Positions 22,216 to 33,975 of a stretch of DNA of 64,000 nt are shown here, one piece after another; position 1 is the first letter of the stretch; each line of letters opens with the position of its first letter. The translations under genes were made by a program, and so were the position numbers. A model generated the notes under the pieces. The model was not told the DNA's origin, ran no database searches, and saw nothing but the letters and a program-made list of their open reading frames with translations. Origin of the DNA: Megascapheus bottae (taxonomy: Eukaryota > Chordata > Mammalia > Rodentia > Geomyidae); assembly GCA_024803745.1 (NCBI GenBank), contig JANJXV010000004.1, forward strand, positions 46,680,358 to 46,744,357, read 5' to 3'.

Positions 22216-22335
22216 ATTGACCATAACTAAAATGCTAGTACTATCCCTTAAATGGATATTTCACAATATTAGAGATTCTATATCTCATGGTGTATTTCCA
22301 TGTCTACAATCCAGTCAGATCATTACTTAGTTTCT

Positions 22336-22338
<3 letters not shown>

Positions 22339-22381
<43 letters not shown>
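22339..22381. repeat. (CA)n microsatellite
   Basis: An uninterrupted AC run of about twenty units. Confidence 0.95.
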
Positions 22382-22384
<3 letters not shown>

Positions 22385-22950
22385 ATGAACACACACAGCA
22401 TCCTACTTTATAGTTATCTATACATATATTTCTGCTTCCTATCATCTTAGCTAAGAATCCAACACTACAAGGCCAGAGAAACAGAGGAAAAAGCTCAGCT
22501 TTGTAAAAGAAGACATTGCGGTCTACTGAAGTTTTAACACTCTGAATTTACTCATCATTCGACTGACTTGTGTGTATTGGCTTATTTTTCACTACTTCAG
22601 AATTAACACTAAAGGTTTCCATTTATTTGTAAGGTGATCTTGCAATTAGTGCTATAATGTGCTCAGTAGAGAGGTAAGAGGAATCCTTGAGAGGCAGGCA
22701 GCTGCCATGCAAAAGCAGAGATGAAGGCAGACACACACAGAGAATGCTTGTAAGTGAGCTTTATTGTAGCAAATCAGAGGAAAGGACAGGGAAGGCATCA
22801 GGGGAGAAAAGAAAATACAAAGGGGGTCTATATATTATTTTGAATGACCTCAAGAATGTACCATAACTGCAGATATAACCTTGAAGACTGAAAGGGAAGA
22901 ATTACAAAGGTATGGAAGACAATTTAAATGCCAATTGATCAATTAACAAT
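22382..22950. other. Unique non-coding DNA
   Basis: No gene is seen. The right part (from about 22700) may already belong to the old L1-like sequence that follows. Confidence 0.4.
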
Positions 22951-23049
22951 CTTGTGCAACATAGAAAGCTGAATGCAAGTTTACACAAATGTCTTAACCA
23001 AAAGTATGGTATTTACAAGAGAGAATTCCAAAGATGTAATTCCCCTAAA

Positions 23050-23300
23050 AAACCAACTCATGAATACCAGGAAAGATGGTGGAGGAGGTCATGAAGTGGA
23101 TGATAGACAATGAAGAGAGGAAGTTGGAGTGGAGAATGCAATCATAATACTCATTGCATATCCTATCCATATAAGAAAATTACAGAGGATGGTTGGGTTG
23201 GGAGGGATGTAGAAGAATGAGGAAAGAAAGGGGTAACATGGATCAAGATGCATTGTGCTTCTAAATACTGGGTTGAATGGCTAAAGTATTGAAGTTGCCA
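23050..23300 (+). mobile_element. Older L1 3' UTR remnant
   Basis: GAATACCAGGAAAGATGGTG, GGTTGGGTTGGGAGGGATGTAG and AACATGGATCAAGATGCATT correspond to blocks in the L1 tail at 58800-59425 (CCACCAGGAAATAGG, GGTTGGGAGATGTAG, TTGATCAAGATGCATTG). It is an older subfamily than the 23371 element just downstream. Confidence 0.55.
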
Positions 23301-23370
23301 AAGGGCTTTTGTTTAGGGGGAGTTATACCTATCAATTTGCATGGAATTACACATTTAAAAGAAAAAAATC

Positions 23371-26300
23371 GGAGAGGCGGCAGAAGATGGCAGCGGTTCA
23401 GTTTGAGTCTTTCTGAACTCTCACCAAGATACCAGTTTTGGCAGCGTAGGGGACAGTACATACCTCAAATCGATGCTAAGTAAGCTTTAGCGTTACAGAG
23501 ACCTCAGTCACAGAAGAAAAAGGCAGAAATCCGGCACAAAGAAGACTTCAAACTAAAATTAGTGAGAAAAGACAAAGAAGGTTACTACATACTACTAAAG
23601 GGATTGTTCTTCCAGGAGGACATAACGATCCTAATTATCTACACACCTAATCCTGGAGCTCCGAACTTCATCAAGCAAACTTTACTTTCACTGAAACCAT
23701 ACATAGATTGAAACACAGTGTTTGTTGGTGACTTTAACACACCACTGTCACCTATGAACAGATCAACAAGGCAAAAACTCAACAGAGAAACCTTAGAACT
23801 GAACAACTATATAGACCAACTAGATCTAACAGATATCTGCAGAATATCCCACCCAGCATCAACACAATATACATTTTTTTCAGCAGCACATGGGACGTTT
23901 CCAAAATAGACCACATCTTAGGCTATAAAACAAACCTGGACAGATTCAGAAACACTGAAATAATTCCCTGCATGCTCTCAGACCACAAGGGCATCAAATT
24001 GGAACTGAACACACATCTCCACCAAAGAAAACCCTGTAACTCATGGAAATTGGACAACACTTGTTGAATCATCAATGGGTCATTGAAGAGATCAGAACAG
24101 GAATCCAACAGTTTATGAAATTTAACAATGAGGAGTGCACAAAATACCAGCTCCTTTGGGACACGGCAAAGGCAGAACTTAGAGGAAAATTCATAGCTCT
24201 GAGTGCCTACATTAACAAATTGGAAAAATCACAAACCAACAAGTTAATGTCTCACCTTAATCTCCTGGAAAAAGAGCAAGAAACCAAACCTAATCCCAGT
24301 AGAGGAAGCAAATTATTAAAATCAAAGCAGAATTAAATAACTTGGAGTCTAAAAAAAACTATAGAAAGAATCAACAAATCAAGGAGTTGGTTCTTTGAAA
24401 GAATTAACAAAATTGACAAACCCTTAGTAAATCTTACCAAAAAAAGAAGGGAGCATACCGAAATAAAATCACAAACAAAAATGGTAATATCACGACAGAA
24501 ATTACCAAGATCCAAAGTATCATGAAGGAATACTTCTCAAAACTTTACGCCAACAAATTTGAGAATCTAGAAGAAATGGATGAATTCCTAGCCAATATTA
24601 GCATACACACACTGAACCAAAAAGAACTAACCCAACTAAACAGGCCTATTTCAAGCACTGAAATAGAAATAGCAATAAGAGACCTTCCACCTAAGAAAAG
24701 CCCAGGGACAGATGGATTCACAGCTGAATTCTAAAAGGTCTTCAAAGCAGAGCTCACACCAATACTCCTCAAGCTCTTCAACGAAACTGAAAATGAAGGT
24801 TCTTTACCAAACTCATTCTATGAAGCCAGTGTAACTCTCATCCCCAAACCAGACATTCATCAAAGAAACAGAACTATAGACCTATTTCTTTGATGAACAT
24901 CGATGCAAAGCTTCTCAACAAAATACTGGCCAACCATCTACAACAACTCATCAAAAAAATTATACACTATGATTAAACAGGATTCATCACAGGGAGGCAA
25001 AGCTGGTTCAACATATGCGAATCAATTAATATAATTCAACACATCAACAGGAGCAAGGACAAAAATCACATGATTGTCTCAATAGATGCAGAAAAGGCAT
25101 TTGACAAGATCCAACACCCCTTTATGTTAAAAGCTCTGGAGAAACTAGGAATCCATGGAACATTCCTCAATATAATAAAGGCTGTGTATGACAAACCCAC
25201 AGCTAGTATTACACTTGATGGTGAAAATCTACAGTCATTCCCTCTAAAATCAGGAACGAGACAAGGATGCCCACTCTCTCCACTCCTCTTTAACATAGTA
25301 TTAGAATTCCTAGCCAGTGCAATAAGGCAAGGAGCAAGCATAAAGGGGATCCAAGTAGGGAAAGAGGAGTAAAACTATCCCTCTTTGCAGATGACATGAT
25401 TCTGTATTTAAGAATCCTGTAGATTCTACTCCCAAGCTCCTTGAGCTGATTCAAAACTTTGGAAGGGTAGCAGGCTATAAAATTAACCCTCAAAAATCAG
25501 CTGCCTTCCTCTACTCCAAGAGTGAGAGGAATGAGACAACAATCAGGAAAGCAACTCCTTTTGCAATAGCCTCAAAGAAAATAAAGTACCTAGGAATTAC
25601 CTTAACTAAGAATGTAAAGGACATTTTGATGAAAACTTTAAAACCCTGAAAAAGGAAATTTAAGCAGAACTAAGGAAATGGAAAATCCTCCCATGCTCCT
25701 GGATTGGAAGAATCAACACCGTGAAAATGACAATCTTGCCAAGGGCTATCTACAAATTCAATGCAATACCCATCAATATCCCAATGTCATTCTTTAAAGA
25801 AATAGAAAAGGCAATCCAAAATTTCATATGGAATAATAAAAGACCCCGCATAGCAAAAACAATTCTTAGCAGAAAGAACAGCGAAGGAAGAATCTCAATA
25901 CCAAACTTTAGACTCTATTACAGAGCTAAAGTAACAAAACACCTTGGTGCTGGCACAAGAACAGGTCTGAGGACCTGTGTAATAGAACTGAAGATCCAGA
26001 AAGCAACCCACAGATCTATGGCCACTTAATCTTTGATAGGGAGTAGAAAAAAATAGAAGGGAAACAAGACAGTTTCTTCAACAAGTGGTTCTGGCAGAAC
26101 CGGTTAAGCACCAGCAGAAAACTAAAGTTGGACCTCTCTTCACCAGGATTAACTCCAAATGGATCAAATATCTGGAGGTAAAAGCACATATAATGAAAAC
26201 TTTACAAGAAGGAATAGGAGATACACTAGGTTGAAACTTTCTTAATAAGGACCCAGAAACACAACAAATCAAAGTAAGTCTGGATAATGGGATTGTATTA

Positions 26301-27475
26301 AATTGCAGAGCTAGCAAACTAACCGGAAAGCCTACAGAGTGGTAGAAAATCTTCACTAACCATACAACTGACAAAGGCCTCATATCTAAAATATATAAAC
26401 ATCTCAAAAAATTGAGTCATTCCAAAGCAAATCTCCAAAGAAACAACCATCCCATTAAAAGATGGGCCAAAGACTTAAAGAGAGTCTTCTCTGAAGAAGA
26501 AATAAAAATGGCCTATAGACACATGAAGAAATGCCTGACATCTCTGGCCATAAGAGAAATGCAAATCAAAACACCTCTAAGATTCCGCCTCACTCCAGTT
26601 AGAATGGCCATGATAAAGAAATCTAATAACAACTGATGCGAGCAGGGATGTGGCCAGGAGGGATCACTACTACACTTTTGGTGGGAATGCAAACTCATTC
26701 AACCACTATGGAAAGCAGTATGACAGCTCCTCAAAAGACTAAACATAGAGCTCCCCTATGACCCAGCAATTCCACTACTTGGCATTTACCCACTTGTCCA
26801 GGAACAAGGACATACTAAATCCACTAGCACAATGATGTTCATTGCAGCACTCTTTACCATAGCAAAGATATGGAACCAACCCAAATGCCCCTCAGTGATG
26901 AGTGGATCAACAAGATGTGGTATTTGTACAGAATGGAATTTTATGCTGCTGTCAGAAAGAATAACATGTCCCCATTTGTAAGGAAATGGAAAGACTTAGA
27001 AAAATCATATTAAGTGAAGTAAGCCAGACTCAAAGGAACATAGGCTCAATGGTTTCCCTCATTTGTCATAATCAGTAGAAACCTTGGGCTCTCCTACCAG
27101 AGATTTACAATAGAGCAAAACCTTGATACATAAAGGCATGTAGGATGATGCTAATTGAAAGGATCTCCAGGACATAGAAACAAAAGCCATATAATGAGTG
27201 ATTGTTGTCCTTAATGTACTGTTATCTCTCATCTCTTATGCTTTCCTTTGGTTATCTCATATTGTTATAGCATTTTACCTTGTTATCTGATATATTGGAT
27301 ATATGTTTATTTGGTTATATGAAATAGGATAGGGAATGGGGGAAAACAAGATGAGGGGCAGGGATGGGGGGAGGGAAATATGGACTAAGACATGAGAAAG
27401 GATATCAATGTTTGTGAATTAATACACCTTCTATCTGGCAAATATAATGTAACCCTTCTATTAATTACAAGAAAT
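23371..27475 (+). mobile_element. L1 LINE, 4.1 kb, internally deleted and inactivated
   Basis: Starts with a GGAGAGGCGGCAGAAGATGG head typical of L1 5' UTRs (23371-about 23510), then passes straight into the ORF2 endonuclease domain near its 'QKKKA' part, so ORF1 and the ORF2 N-terminus are absent. ORF2 landmarks in order: GDFNTP (23727-23744), GTDGFTAEF (24708-24734), [12 protein letters not shown] (about 25079), [14 protein letters not shown] (about 25255), FADD (25384-25395), [10 protein letters not shown] (about 26448), and the C-terminal PAIPLLGIYP (about 26764). The 3' UTR runs to the AATTACAAGAAATAAAG tail. No convincing target-site duplication was found. Confidence 0.95.
23515..27015 (+). 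pseudogene. L1 ORF2 (endonuclease/reverse transcriptase) pseudogene
   Basis: The frame is broken many times: a stop just before the FVGDFNTP motif (about 23709), a TAA at 24732-24734 where the family has Tyr after AEF, and a one-base loss near 25370 between the GKEE and LFADD motifs. Further shifts follow FADD. The catalytic FADD of the reverse transcriptase survives as a short motif, but no functional protein can be made. The N-terminal endonuclease residues are deleted. In an intact element this protein nicks DNA and copies L1 RNA into the genome. Confidence 0.93.
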
Positions 27476-28024
27476 AAAGCAGATTTTCATCATTATTATA
27501 ATATCTGTAACTGGCAGAAACTTTTCCATGGTACTTGTCTGATCAGTTGGTAAGAGGAAAATGACCTTGCTCAGTTCTGCAATGGCTACTGACTGAGGGC
27601 CTACTATGTACTATGTCACAAGTACTGACTTATGTCTGTAAAATTGCTCATTTGTCCCTTATCATCTTAGTGTGCTATAGCATAGAGTCTCCAGGAATGA
27701 AGAGGAAAGACTATCTGTATGACAGTAGGCAGATGGATGACAAGGACCAAGGGAGTTCTTGCCAGAAATGATGAGTAGAGACAATGCTCTCAACTACAAA
27801 TGTGGAACCAACTGCATATTCAGATGAAGTAGTGAATCAGACGAATACACTGGTTGACACTCTGGGAAAAAATGAAAGGTAGGGTACAATGAACAAAACA
27901 ATTGACCCAGAATCTATGTTTTATGTTCACTTACTTAAAGAGTTCAATAATTCCTGGGGTAAATTTGCAAGGCAGTGCACAGACTGACTACTTCATGTTC
28001 TGACTACAAACAAGTGCAACCAGT
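27476..28024. other. Unique DNA with a MIR-like fragment
   Basis: Most of the stretch is not recognisable. A MIR-like part is listed separately at 27585-27690. Confidence 0.45.
27585..27690 (-). mobile_element. MIR fragment (ancient), tentative
   Basis: CTGAGGGCCTACTATGTACT ATGTCACAAGTACTGAC is close to the reverse complement of the MIR 3' end (the 'cttactatgtgccaggcac' block). What follows (TGCTCATTTGTCCCTTATCATC) fits the next block weakly. Confidence 0.5.
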
Positions 28025-28128
28025 TCTCTGTCTCTCTCTCTGTGTCTGTCTCTCTGTCTGTGTCTCTCATGCTCTCTCTCTTCCCCTCCCTTTCTCCTTC
28101 CTTACCTCCCTCTCTCCCTCTTTCTCAC
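28025..28128. repeat. CT-rich low-complexity sequence
   Basis: TCTCTC, TGTCTC and CCCTCC strings over about 100 bases. Confidence 0.9.
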
Positions 28129-29300
28129 ATTAAATCTATTATGCCTTAAATCTTATTATTTCTTTCAACCTGAAAGAAAAAGAGATGAAGTCAAAGAAGT
28201 TTGGAAGCATCTCATAATTTGGAAGATGACATAAAAACACTTCATTAAAATATTGATGAAACGTTATTATGTGTAAGTATGTTGGATGTATAGGTGTACA
28301 TGTAATTGATTACTGAAAAATGATCTTATTCCTTTGCTTTGATATAATTACTGGATGAATTAAATCAGGCACTAGATTCTATAGTCCAGTACATGAATGA
28401 AGAAGTAGGTACAGTTTCAAAATTAAGCATAGGTAAAAAGCAAAACTTGACAAGCAATGTGGTTTTTCTAGTGCCAAAGAACAAGGACAAGAACAAGTAC
28501 TTTTGGACTTTAAGCTGAATTACATGATTCTCAGCCTCTGCCCTGTGCATTGCATTGACTGTTTTTGCTGTCCATTGAGGGTAACAAGTTCTGCTAAGGC
28601 CTCACACATAGGCACTTTCAACCACAGTGCTGGAACCTGAATCCCACTACCCAGATAAGCAAAGTCCTACAATGAAAACATTTACTAAGCAAAATACTTT
28701 GTTCTAGTCTTAAAACAGATTTAGCTCATTTAATTTGATCCAGCCGCTCTCCAATATTTGGGAAGTCAAGAATTGGTCTGCCTAATGTTGGAATTTTCAT
28801 AAAAATAGAATTCAATCACTGAGGAGAAGGAAAGAAAGTACTTGATATTTCAACCTCCCAAAAGTTAACAAAATGTCTGATTTGTGCATATTGTTTGAAA
28901 TATTCCACAGTAAATTAAAACGTGGTAGCAAAACTCAAGCATTAATTAAATGAGCCTTTTGTTTTGTAAATGATGATATTAATATTCCACAAGATGGACA
29001 GTTGCCAGTTTCTTCTATTCTATTGTGGGAGAAAGTTTGATACAGCATGTGTCTGACTACAGGCTTCTGTACTTAGCTGTGATTTCCAAATGGCATAGTA
29101 CTAAGTAGAAATCTCACAAACTGCTAAGCTATTAATTGTCATGTTACATTTTAAGATGTCCATTAAAGGAAACAGTAACTATATTATTTATTAGTGAACC
29201 TCAAATAATAAGGCAAAATTTTCCCTGAAATTGTTTATGTGCTAATCCAATCAATACATTATTTGAATATATTAATCAAGGCCATGTATTGAGAAAAAGA
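28129..29300. other. Unique non-coding DNA
   Basis: No gene or repeat recognised. The sub-segment 28900-29235 is listed as a possible regulatory element. Confidence 0.5.
28900..29235. promoter_or_regulatory. Candidate conserved non-coding element
   Basis: The segment is repeat-free and rich in homeodomain-type strings: CATTAATTAAATGAG (about 28940), ATGATATTAATATTCC, GCTATTAATTGTCATG (about 29129) and a TTTGTTTTGTAAA forkhead-like string. It has no open frame of note. The assignment rests only on motif content and lack of repeats. Confidence 0.3.
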
Positions 29301-29301
29301 A

Positions 29302-29515
29302 TTATAGATTTCACCTGTAATCCTAGCTACTCAGGAGGTTGAGATCTAATGATTGTGATTTGAAGGCTATCAGGGTAGGAAAGTATTAAGACTTATCTAC
29401 AATTAACCACAGAAAACAGAAGTAGAAGTATAACTCAAGTGATAGAGCACCTTTCTTGAATAAAAAAGCTAAGTGACAGTGTTCAGATCCTGAGTTCATG
29501 CACCAGTTCTGGCCA
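29302..29515 (+). mobile_element. Alu-like/tRNA-like dimeric SINE, diverged
   Basis: CACCTGTAATCCTAGCTACT with CAGGAGGTTGAGATCT is the Alu-like head. GGTAGGAAAGTATTAAGAC TT and ATTAACCACAGAAAACAG mark the middle. ATAACTCAAGTGATAGAGCA and GATCCTGAGTTCATGC mark the tRNA-like right half. Confidence 0.85.
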
Positions 29516-29689
29516 ATACACAAATCCATGAGTTGGACTTTGAAAAATATTAAACAAGTGAGCATGTGTCACAAAGACAAAATTCTATATATAAAGCAGG
29601 ATCTAGGTGAGCAAATATTGAATAGCCTTTCCTACAATACTCTTAATTTATTTTTCTCCAGGAGAACAAGCAACCTTAGTATAGGCTGA

Positions 29690-30255
29690 GAAGATAATGC
29701 ATCTAAATCAAAATGCCAAGTGAGGAAGAAACTATAGCAAAAGATGATGTGAGATGAGAGTAACAACAAAACTGTAATGAGGATGAGAGACACCCAGGGA
29801 GCAAAGCTTCAAGCTGTTCTTAGGTGTGGAGAGTTCAGTGTTCTAAACACAGTAGGGACACAGTCAACGCTGTGACCAATGGGCTCATAAATGTGGAGCA
29901 TCTTAAAATTAATGATAACTTTAACATGACTGGGGCCTTGAACTTACCTGATAAATTTGTCCTTGGAAAGAATAAAAGAAGAAAAATATTGGGCAATCAG
30001 AAAGTAATGAAGATCTTGTAAAAATAGCTATCTACAAAAGCAGGCTAAGTGAGTCCTTGGAAATTCGACATATCTACAAATCAGCAGGTCCAGATGATGA
30101 TATACCTTCTATCTGTGGGATGAAAGAAACTGGCAAGCATGCTAACTGCATCATTTACAGTTATTTTTGAAAAACTGTGGGGATCTAGGGAGCTAGTAGA
30201 GATGAAAAGGAAAGAAAATACAATTCTCTATTTACATTTGTGAAAAGATGAAAGT
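29690..30255 (+). mobile_element. Unique DNA with a possible CR1/L3 LINE ORF2 remnant
   Basis: At about 30080-30180 one frame reads a short SAGPDD-like motif followed about thirty residues later by a phenylalanine/KTVG stretch, as in the reverse transcriptase of ancient CR1/L3 LINEs (which have a SAGPDG motif). The frame is broken and the rest of the segment is not recognisable. A six-frame search against CR1/L3 would decide it. Confidence 0.35.
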
Positions 30256-31215
30256 GACCCCAGAAAACTCAATTGTAATTAAAGTTAAGGAAAAGAGGGC
30301 TAGTCTAGTGGCCTGTATAATACTGATATTTAGAGAATATGCTCCATTCCAGGTAGAAGCTTTTTTTAAGATTAAAATATAAAAGAATGTTGACTATGAA
30401 ACAATTCACTTTTCAGTAAGATTTCAAAGTACAGTATTTTTCATAATTGTTTAAGCAAAATGTTTTCTCAAAGACCAAATATGACTGCCTTGAGAAAAAA
30501 ATTGGATTACAGATAGTAATTGTAAATATGTACTTGTAAGTTTTAAAGTATTAAGTCAATATGAGTCATTAATGTCACTACTATGTGGGTAAAATTATGG
30601 CCTATGGAACAAATGTTAATAGAATATATCTTAGAGCTTGATGCTGCGTGTTCAAAACAAAAGAACAAAGCAGATTTCCACACCATTGCATATAAAGTAT
30701 CCAATAAGTACAGAGCAGGGATACAGTGCACTTATAATAATGTTGATTCTAATTATCACTAGTTATTTCTTTGCAAAACAATTTTTAACCTAGTGGAGTT
30801 CTATTGGCTTTTGTTTATGACCTGAGTAACTACTTTATGAAAGAGAGATCACAAGGGCTATTCTGCAGAATTTCAAGTGAATAATGAAGTGCTGAGATTC
30901 TGACCTTATCCATTCTTCTTTACTACCAAGAGTGAGGACTCACAGCTTCTCTACAATCTAATGTCCTATATTTTCCACAATATATGAGGATCAATAATCA
31001 TGATAAACCTCATACTTGATGTGCACAATGAATGCAGATAGAATACCCACCCCTCTTGAATTCCTATAAGGAAAGAAACTGTACCTATAATTTTTCAATC
31101 TACTTATTTGGTACTTTGTGTTGTGTCACTCCATGAATCTTTATTTCAGAAATATTCTTGGCATTGGGTAGAATTCCTTTTTTAGCTGCTTTGACACCGA
31201 AGGTCTCCCATATTG
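30256..31215. other. Unique non-coding DNA
   Basis: No gene or repeat recognised. Confidence 0.45.
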
Positions 31216-31218
31216 TGG

Positions 31219-31275
31219 CCTCCCTCCCTTCCTTCCTTCCTTCCTCCCTTCCTTCTTTCTTTCTGTCTCTCTTAC
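31219..31275. repeat. (CCTT)n pyrimidine-rich microsatellite
   Basis: CCTTCC and TTCC/CTTT units over about 57 bases. Confidence 0.92.
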
Positions 31276-31534
31276 TTTCTTCTGTATAAGAGCAATCAAT
31301 GAAACACTACTATATAAATAGAAACAAAGCTCATATTTCTTTTAATTTTACTTGTACTTTCATTGTGTAACATTTCAATTATTTTTAGAAAGTACTGTTC
31401 AAATTTCCAGTGACTTCTTGCTAAATTCAAATTTAAATCTGTTATCCCAGAAATATATAATTCTTTCTTAGACATTTTATGAACTTGTCCTTCAGTGAAA
31501 AACCACTGAAGGCATTGGACTAAGTATTATGGTA

Positions 31535-31643
31535 CTTGAATGCAAAGCCAAGCTTCTACCATTTGTGAGTTGGGCAACTTGAGACAATCAGTCTACTTCT
31601 TCCTTGCCAATTTCATTTCTTCATCTATATTATAATATTTCTT
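31535..31643 (+). mobile_element. MIR fragment (ancient)
   Basis: GCTTCTACCATTTGTGAGTT, GGGCAACTTGAGACAATC and CCAATTTCATTTCTTCATCT are in the order of the MIR core (the 'cttactagctgtgtgaccttgggcaa' and 'ctcatctgt' blocks). Confidence 0.6.
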
Positions 31644-31681
31644 CTGTGTGTATGTGTGCATGTGTGTGTGTGTGTGTGTGT
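31644..31681. repeat. (TG)n microsatellite
   Basis: TG dinucleotide run with TATG and CATG interruptions. Confidence 0.93.
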
Positions 31682-31755
31682 TTTGAGTGCTTAATTTGTG
31701 TCATGTATGACTTTACAGTTGTATTTAATTTATATAACAATCCTATACATTTGCT
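31682..31755 (-). mobile_element. MIR fragment (ancient), opposite orientation
   Basis: TGAGTGCTTAATTTGTGTCA, GACTTTACAGTTGTATTTAA and AACAATCCTATAC read as the reverse complement of a MIR 3' end. Together with the plus-strand MIR at 31535 this makes a convergent pair around the TG run. Confidence 0.5.
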
Positions 31756-32425
31756 GTCTCAAAAAGACCCAGGGCCTGGATTGGTTTTGTTTAATAACTA
31801 AAGAAAAGCACACAGTTATTTCAGAGAGATAACTAATGATTTGAGATTAAGTCCCTTTGGCTTCAGAGCTGGAATTCCAAGTCATTCATTTTTATTGACT
31901 GTTGTGGCATGGGCATAAAAATAGCAAAGATGGTAGAATTCTGGAAAGCAATATACTCTGCCTTCCTCATTGCTATCAAACTTTCTTTTTTTGTTTTTGT
32001 GTTCCCCATGCAACACATACTTCAGAAGATATTCTCTTTTGGAAATACTGTTAAAATCTCATGATCTCTACCCTTATATTGGGGGTGTAATCAAGCCCTC
32101 TTTCCATTGAGAGAGAAAGAAATTGTGCTTGGCTGTTACTTGTGATTGACTGGATAATAAATTTGAATAAGAGCATGTATGAACCAGTGGTAGAAGTAAG
32201 AAAGGGATGAGCAATGAAGAGTATCATCCAAGTAGCTTGTACACATCTAGGAAAGATAAAAATTTAACCCATTAAAAATGGAAAGAAGGTTGAAAAAAGG
32301 AAGATTGATCTAAGGGACAAGAAAAGGGGTGAATAGGATCAAAGTATATAGATGTATAGGAATATCACAACAAAAATATTTACTTTTGTGCAATTAATAT
32401 ATGCTAACAAAATAATTTAAGTTTT
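31756..32425. other. Unique non-coding DNA
   Basis: No gene or repeat recognised. Confidence 0.45.
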
Positions 32426-32439
32426 AAAAAATATTCCTT

Positions 32440-32630
32440 GGGGCCAGGAGTGTGGCCTATCAGTAGAGTGCTTACCTAGCATGCATGAAGCCTGGGTTTG
32501 ATTCCTTGATACCATATATACAAAAAAAGGTGGAAGTGGTGCCATGTTGCTCAAGTGGTAGAGTGGTAGCCTTGAGAAAGCCCAAGGACAGTGCTCAGGC
32601 CCTAAGTTCAAGCCCCAGGACTGGCAAAAA
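32440..32630 (+). mobile_element. Dimeric tRNA-derived SINE (IDL-Geo type)
   Basis: ID-like left half with GTGGCCTATCAGTAGAGTGC and GGGTTTGATTCC (B box), then the right half with GCTCAAGTGGTAGAGTGG and AGTTCAAGCCCCAGGACTGG and an A tail. The flanks share TATTCCTT (AAAAAATATTCCTT ending at 32439, AAAAAGTATTCCTT ending near 32642), a probable short target-site duplication. Confidence 0.92.
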
Positions 32631-32643
32631 AAAAGTATTCCTT

Positions 32644-33525
32644 AGAGATAGAGATTGTCAGTCTTTGTAAAATATGCTTAGGGTATTATAGTCTTCAGTT
32701 CCTTTCTCCATCCAGAATGCTCTCTCTTTAAGCTACTTGTTCTTGTTTCACATGCATCAAGAGGCAGGGAAAAAGCATATGGTAGCAACATCTGCTCCAG
32801 ACTCTGTTCTAGATTTTACCCTGGATGCTTCTTTTTCACTCCCTCTACATTTTCAGACACCTCAGATTTAAATTGGACACAAAATGGCACAGACTCCCCA
32901 TTTTCAAAGATTATATTGCCTTTTCCATTATTTCAATCTGATTCATTTATCTTTATGTTGATGTTCCTTCTATGCTTCTATAGATAACTCTTACATTCTG
33001 TTTAGAGTTATGTATGTTTATATGTAATAGGCAAATAGACAATGAAGAATTTGTAAATATCTGCATTGTTAATAATTAATTTGTAGAATTCAAATCAGTC
33101 TGCTCAGGACTATCTGATGTTCTCATCATTATTCATAGTCTGTTGGAGTTTACTTGACTTTCTGATTGTGCAGTACTTCCTAGATTCTTATGGAATTGGT
33201 TATGGAACCTAAACTGTGATGGGTGTCCCAACTTTTTTTTGGTACTCAATGCAGTGGTATATTCAGATGGGTAGAACCATTTGGAAGGGTTCACCTCCCT
33301 CCCATAGCATTATACTTTTTTTTTTTATCATTTTACTTAAACATTTGTAACACTTTTATCATTATCAAGGCACAGAACTTCATGACAAGGGAATTTGAAT
33401 ATGTAAATTTTCAGGATGATAAATGATTACTGTGGGGTGCCCAATAGTTATTCCTAAGTCATCACCTCTTTCAAGTGCATCTCATCTCTATACAAATATG
33501 TGCACTAGAATGAATAAAGAGGAAA
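32644..33525. other. Unique non-coding DNA
   Basis: No gene or named repeat recognised. Confidence 0.45.
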
Positions 33526-33528
33526 ATA

Positions 33529-33740
33529 TGGCTGGGAGTTTGGCCTAGTGCTAGAGTGCTTGCCTAGCATGCAAGGAGTTCTGGGTTCAATTCCTCAGTA
33601 CCACATACATAGAAAAGCCAGAAGTGGTGGTGTGGATCAAGTGGAAAGCCCAAGGACAGTGCTCAGTCCCTGAGTTCAATCTCCTGCACTGGCCAAAAAA
33701 AAAAAAAAAAAAAAAAAAGAAAGAAAAGGAAAGGAAAAGA
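33529..33740 (+). mobile_element. Dimeric tRNA-derived SINE (IDL-Geo type), long A tail
   Basis: Left half with TTTGGCCTAGTGCTAGAGTG and GGTTCAATTCC, then a right half with a small internal deletion (GTGGATCAAGTGG joined directly to AAAGCCCAAGGACAG), followed by a run of about 24 A residues grading into GAAAGAAAAGG. I could not define a clean target-site duplication. Confidence 0.9.
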
Positions 33741-33774
33741 CAAACAAAAGAGCATGGTAAGGTAATAATTAGAC

Positions 33775-33975
33775 TATAATTACTGAGTGCTGACCACATG
33801 CTAGGTTTCATAGTGTGTGCTTTTAATACATTATGCTAATTAATCTATAAACAAATGAAAACAAAACAGAAAGCCATGAGGTAAGCATTGTTATCTCCTC
33901 TGTATTTGAAGAAATGAAGCCACTTTGTGGTGTGCTCAGGATCATCAAGCCAGATAGGAGAAAACGTGGATGAGC
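33775..33975 (-). mobile_element. MIR SINE (ancient)
   Basis: Read on the plus strand: TTACTGAGTGCTGACCACAT GCTAGG, TTAATACATTATGCTAATTA, CCATGAGGTAAGCATTGTTA TC, GAAGAAATGAAGCCACTTTG and CAAGCCAGATAGGAGAAAACG. This is the full reverse-complement MIR order over about 200 bases. It accounts for most of a 135-codon minus-strand frame (33823-34230). Confidence 0.78.

Noticed and set aside
22016..22330. 104-codon plus-strand open frame
   Set aside because: It is a read-through of a diverged 7SL/tRNA-like SINE.
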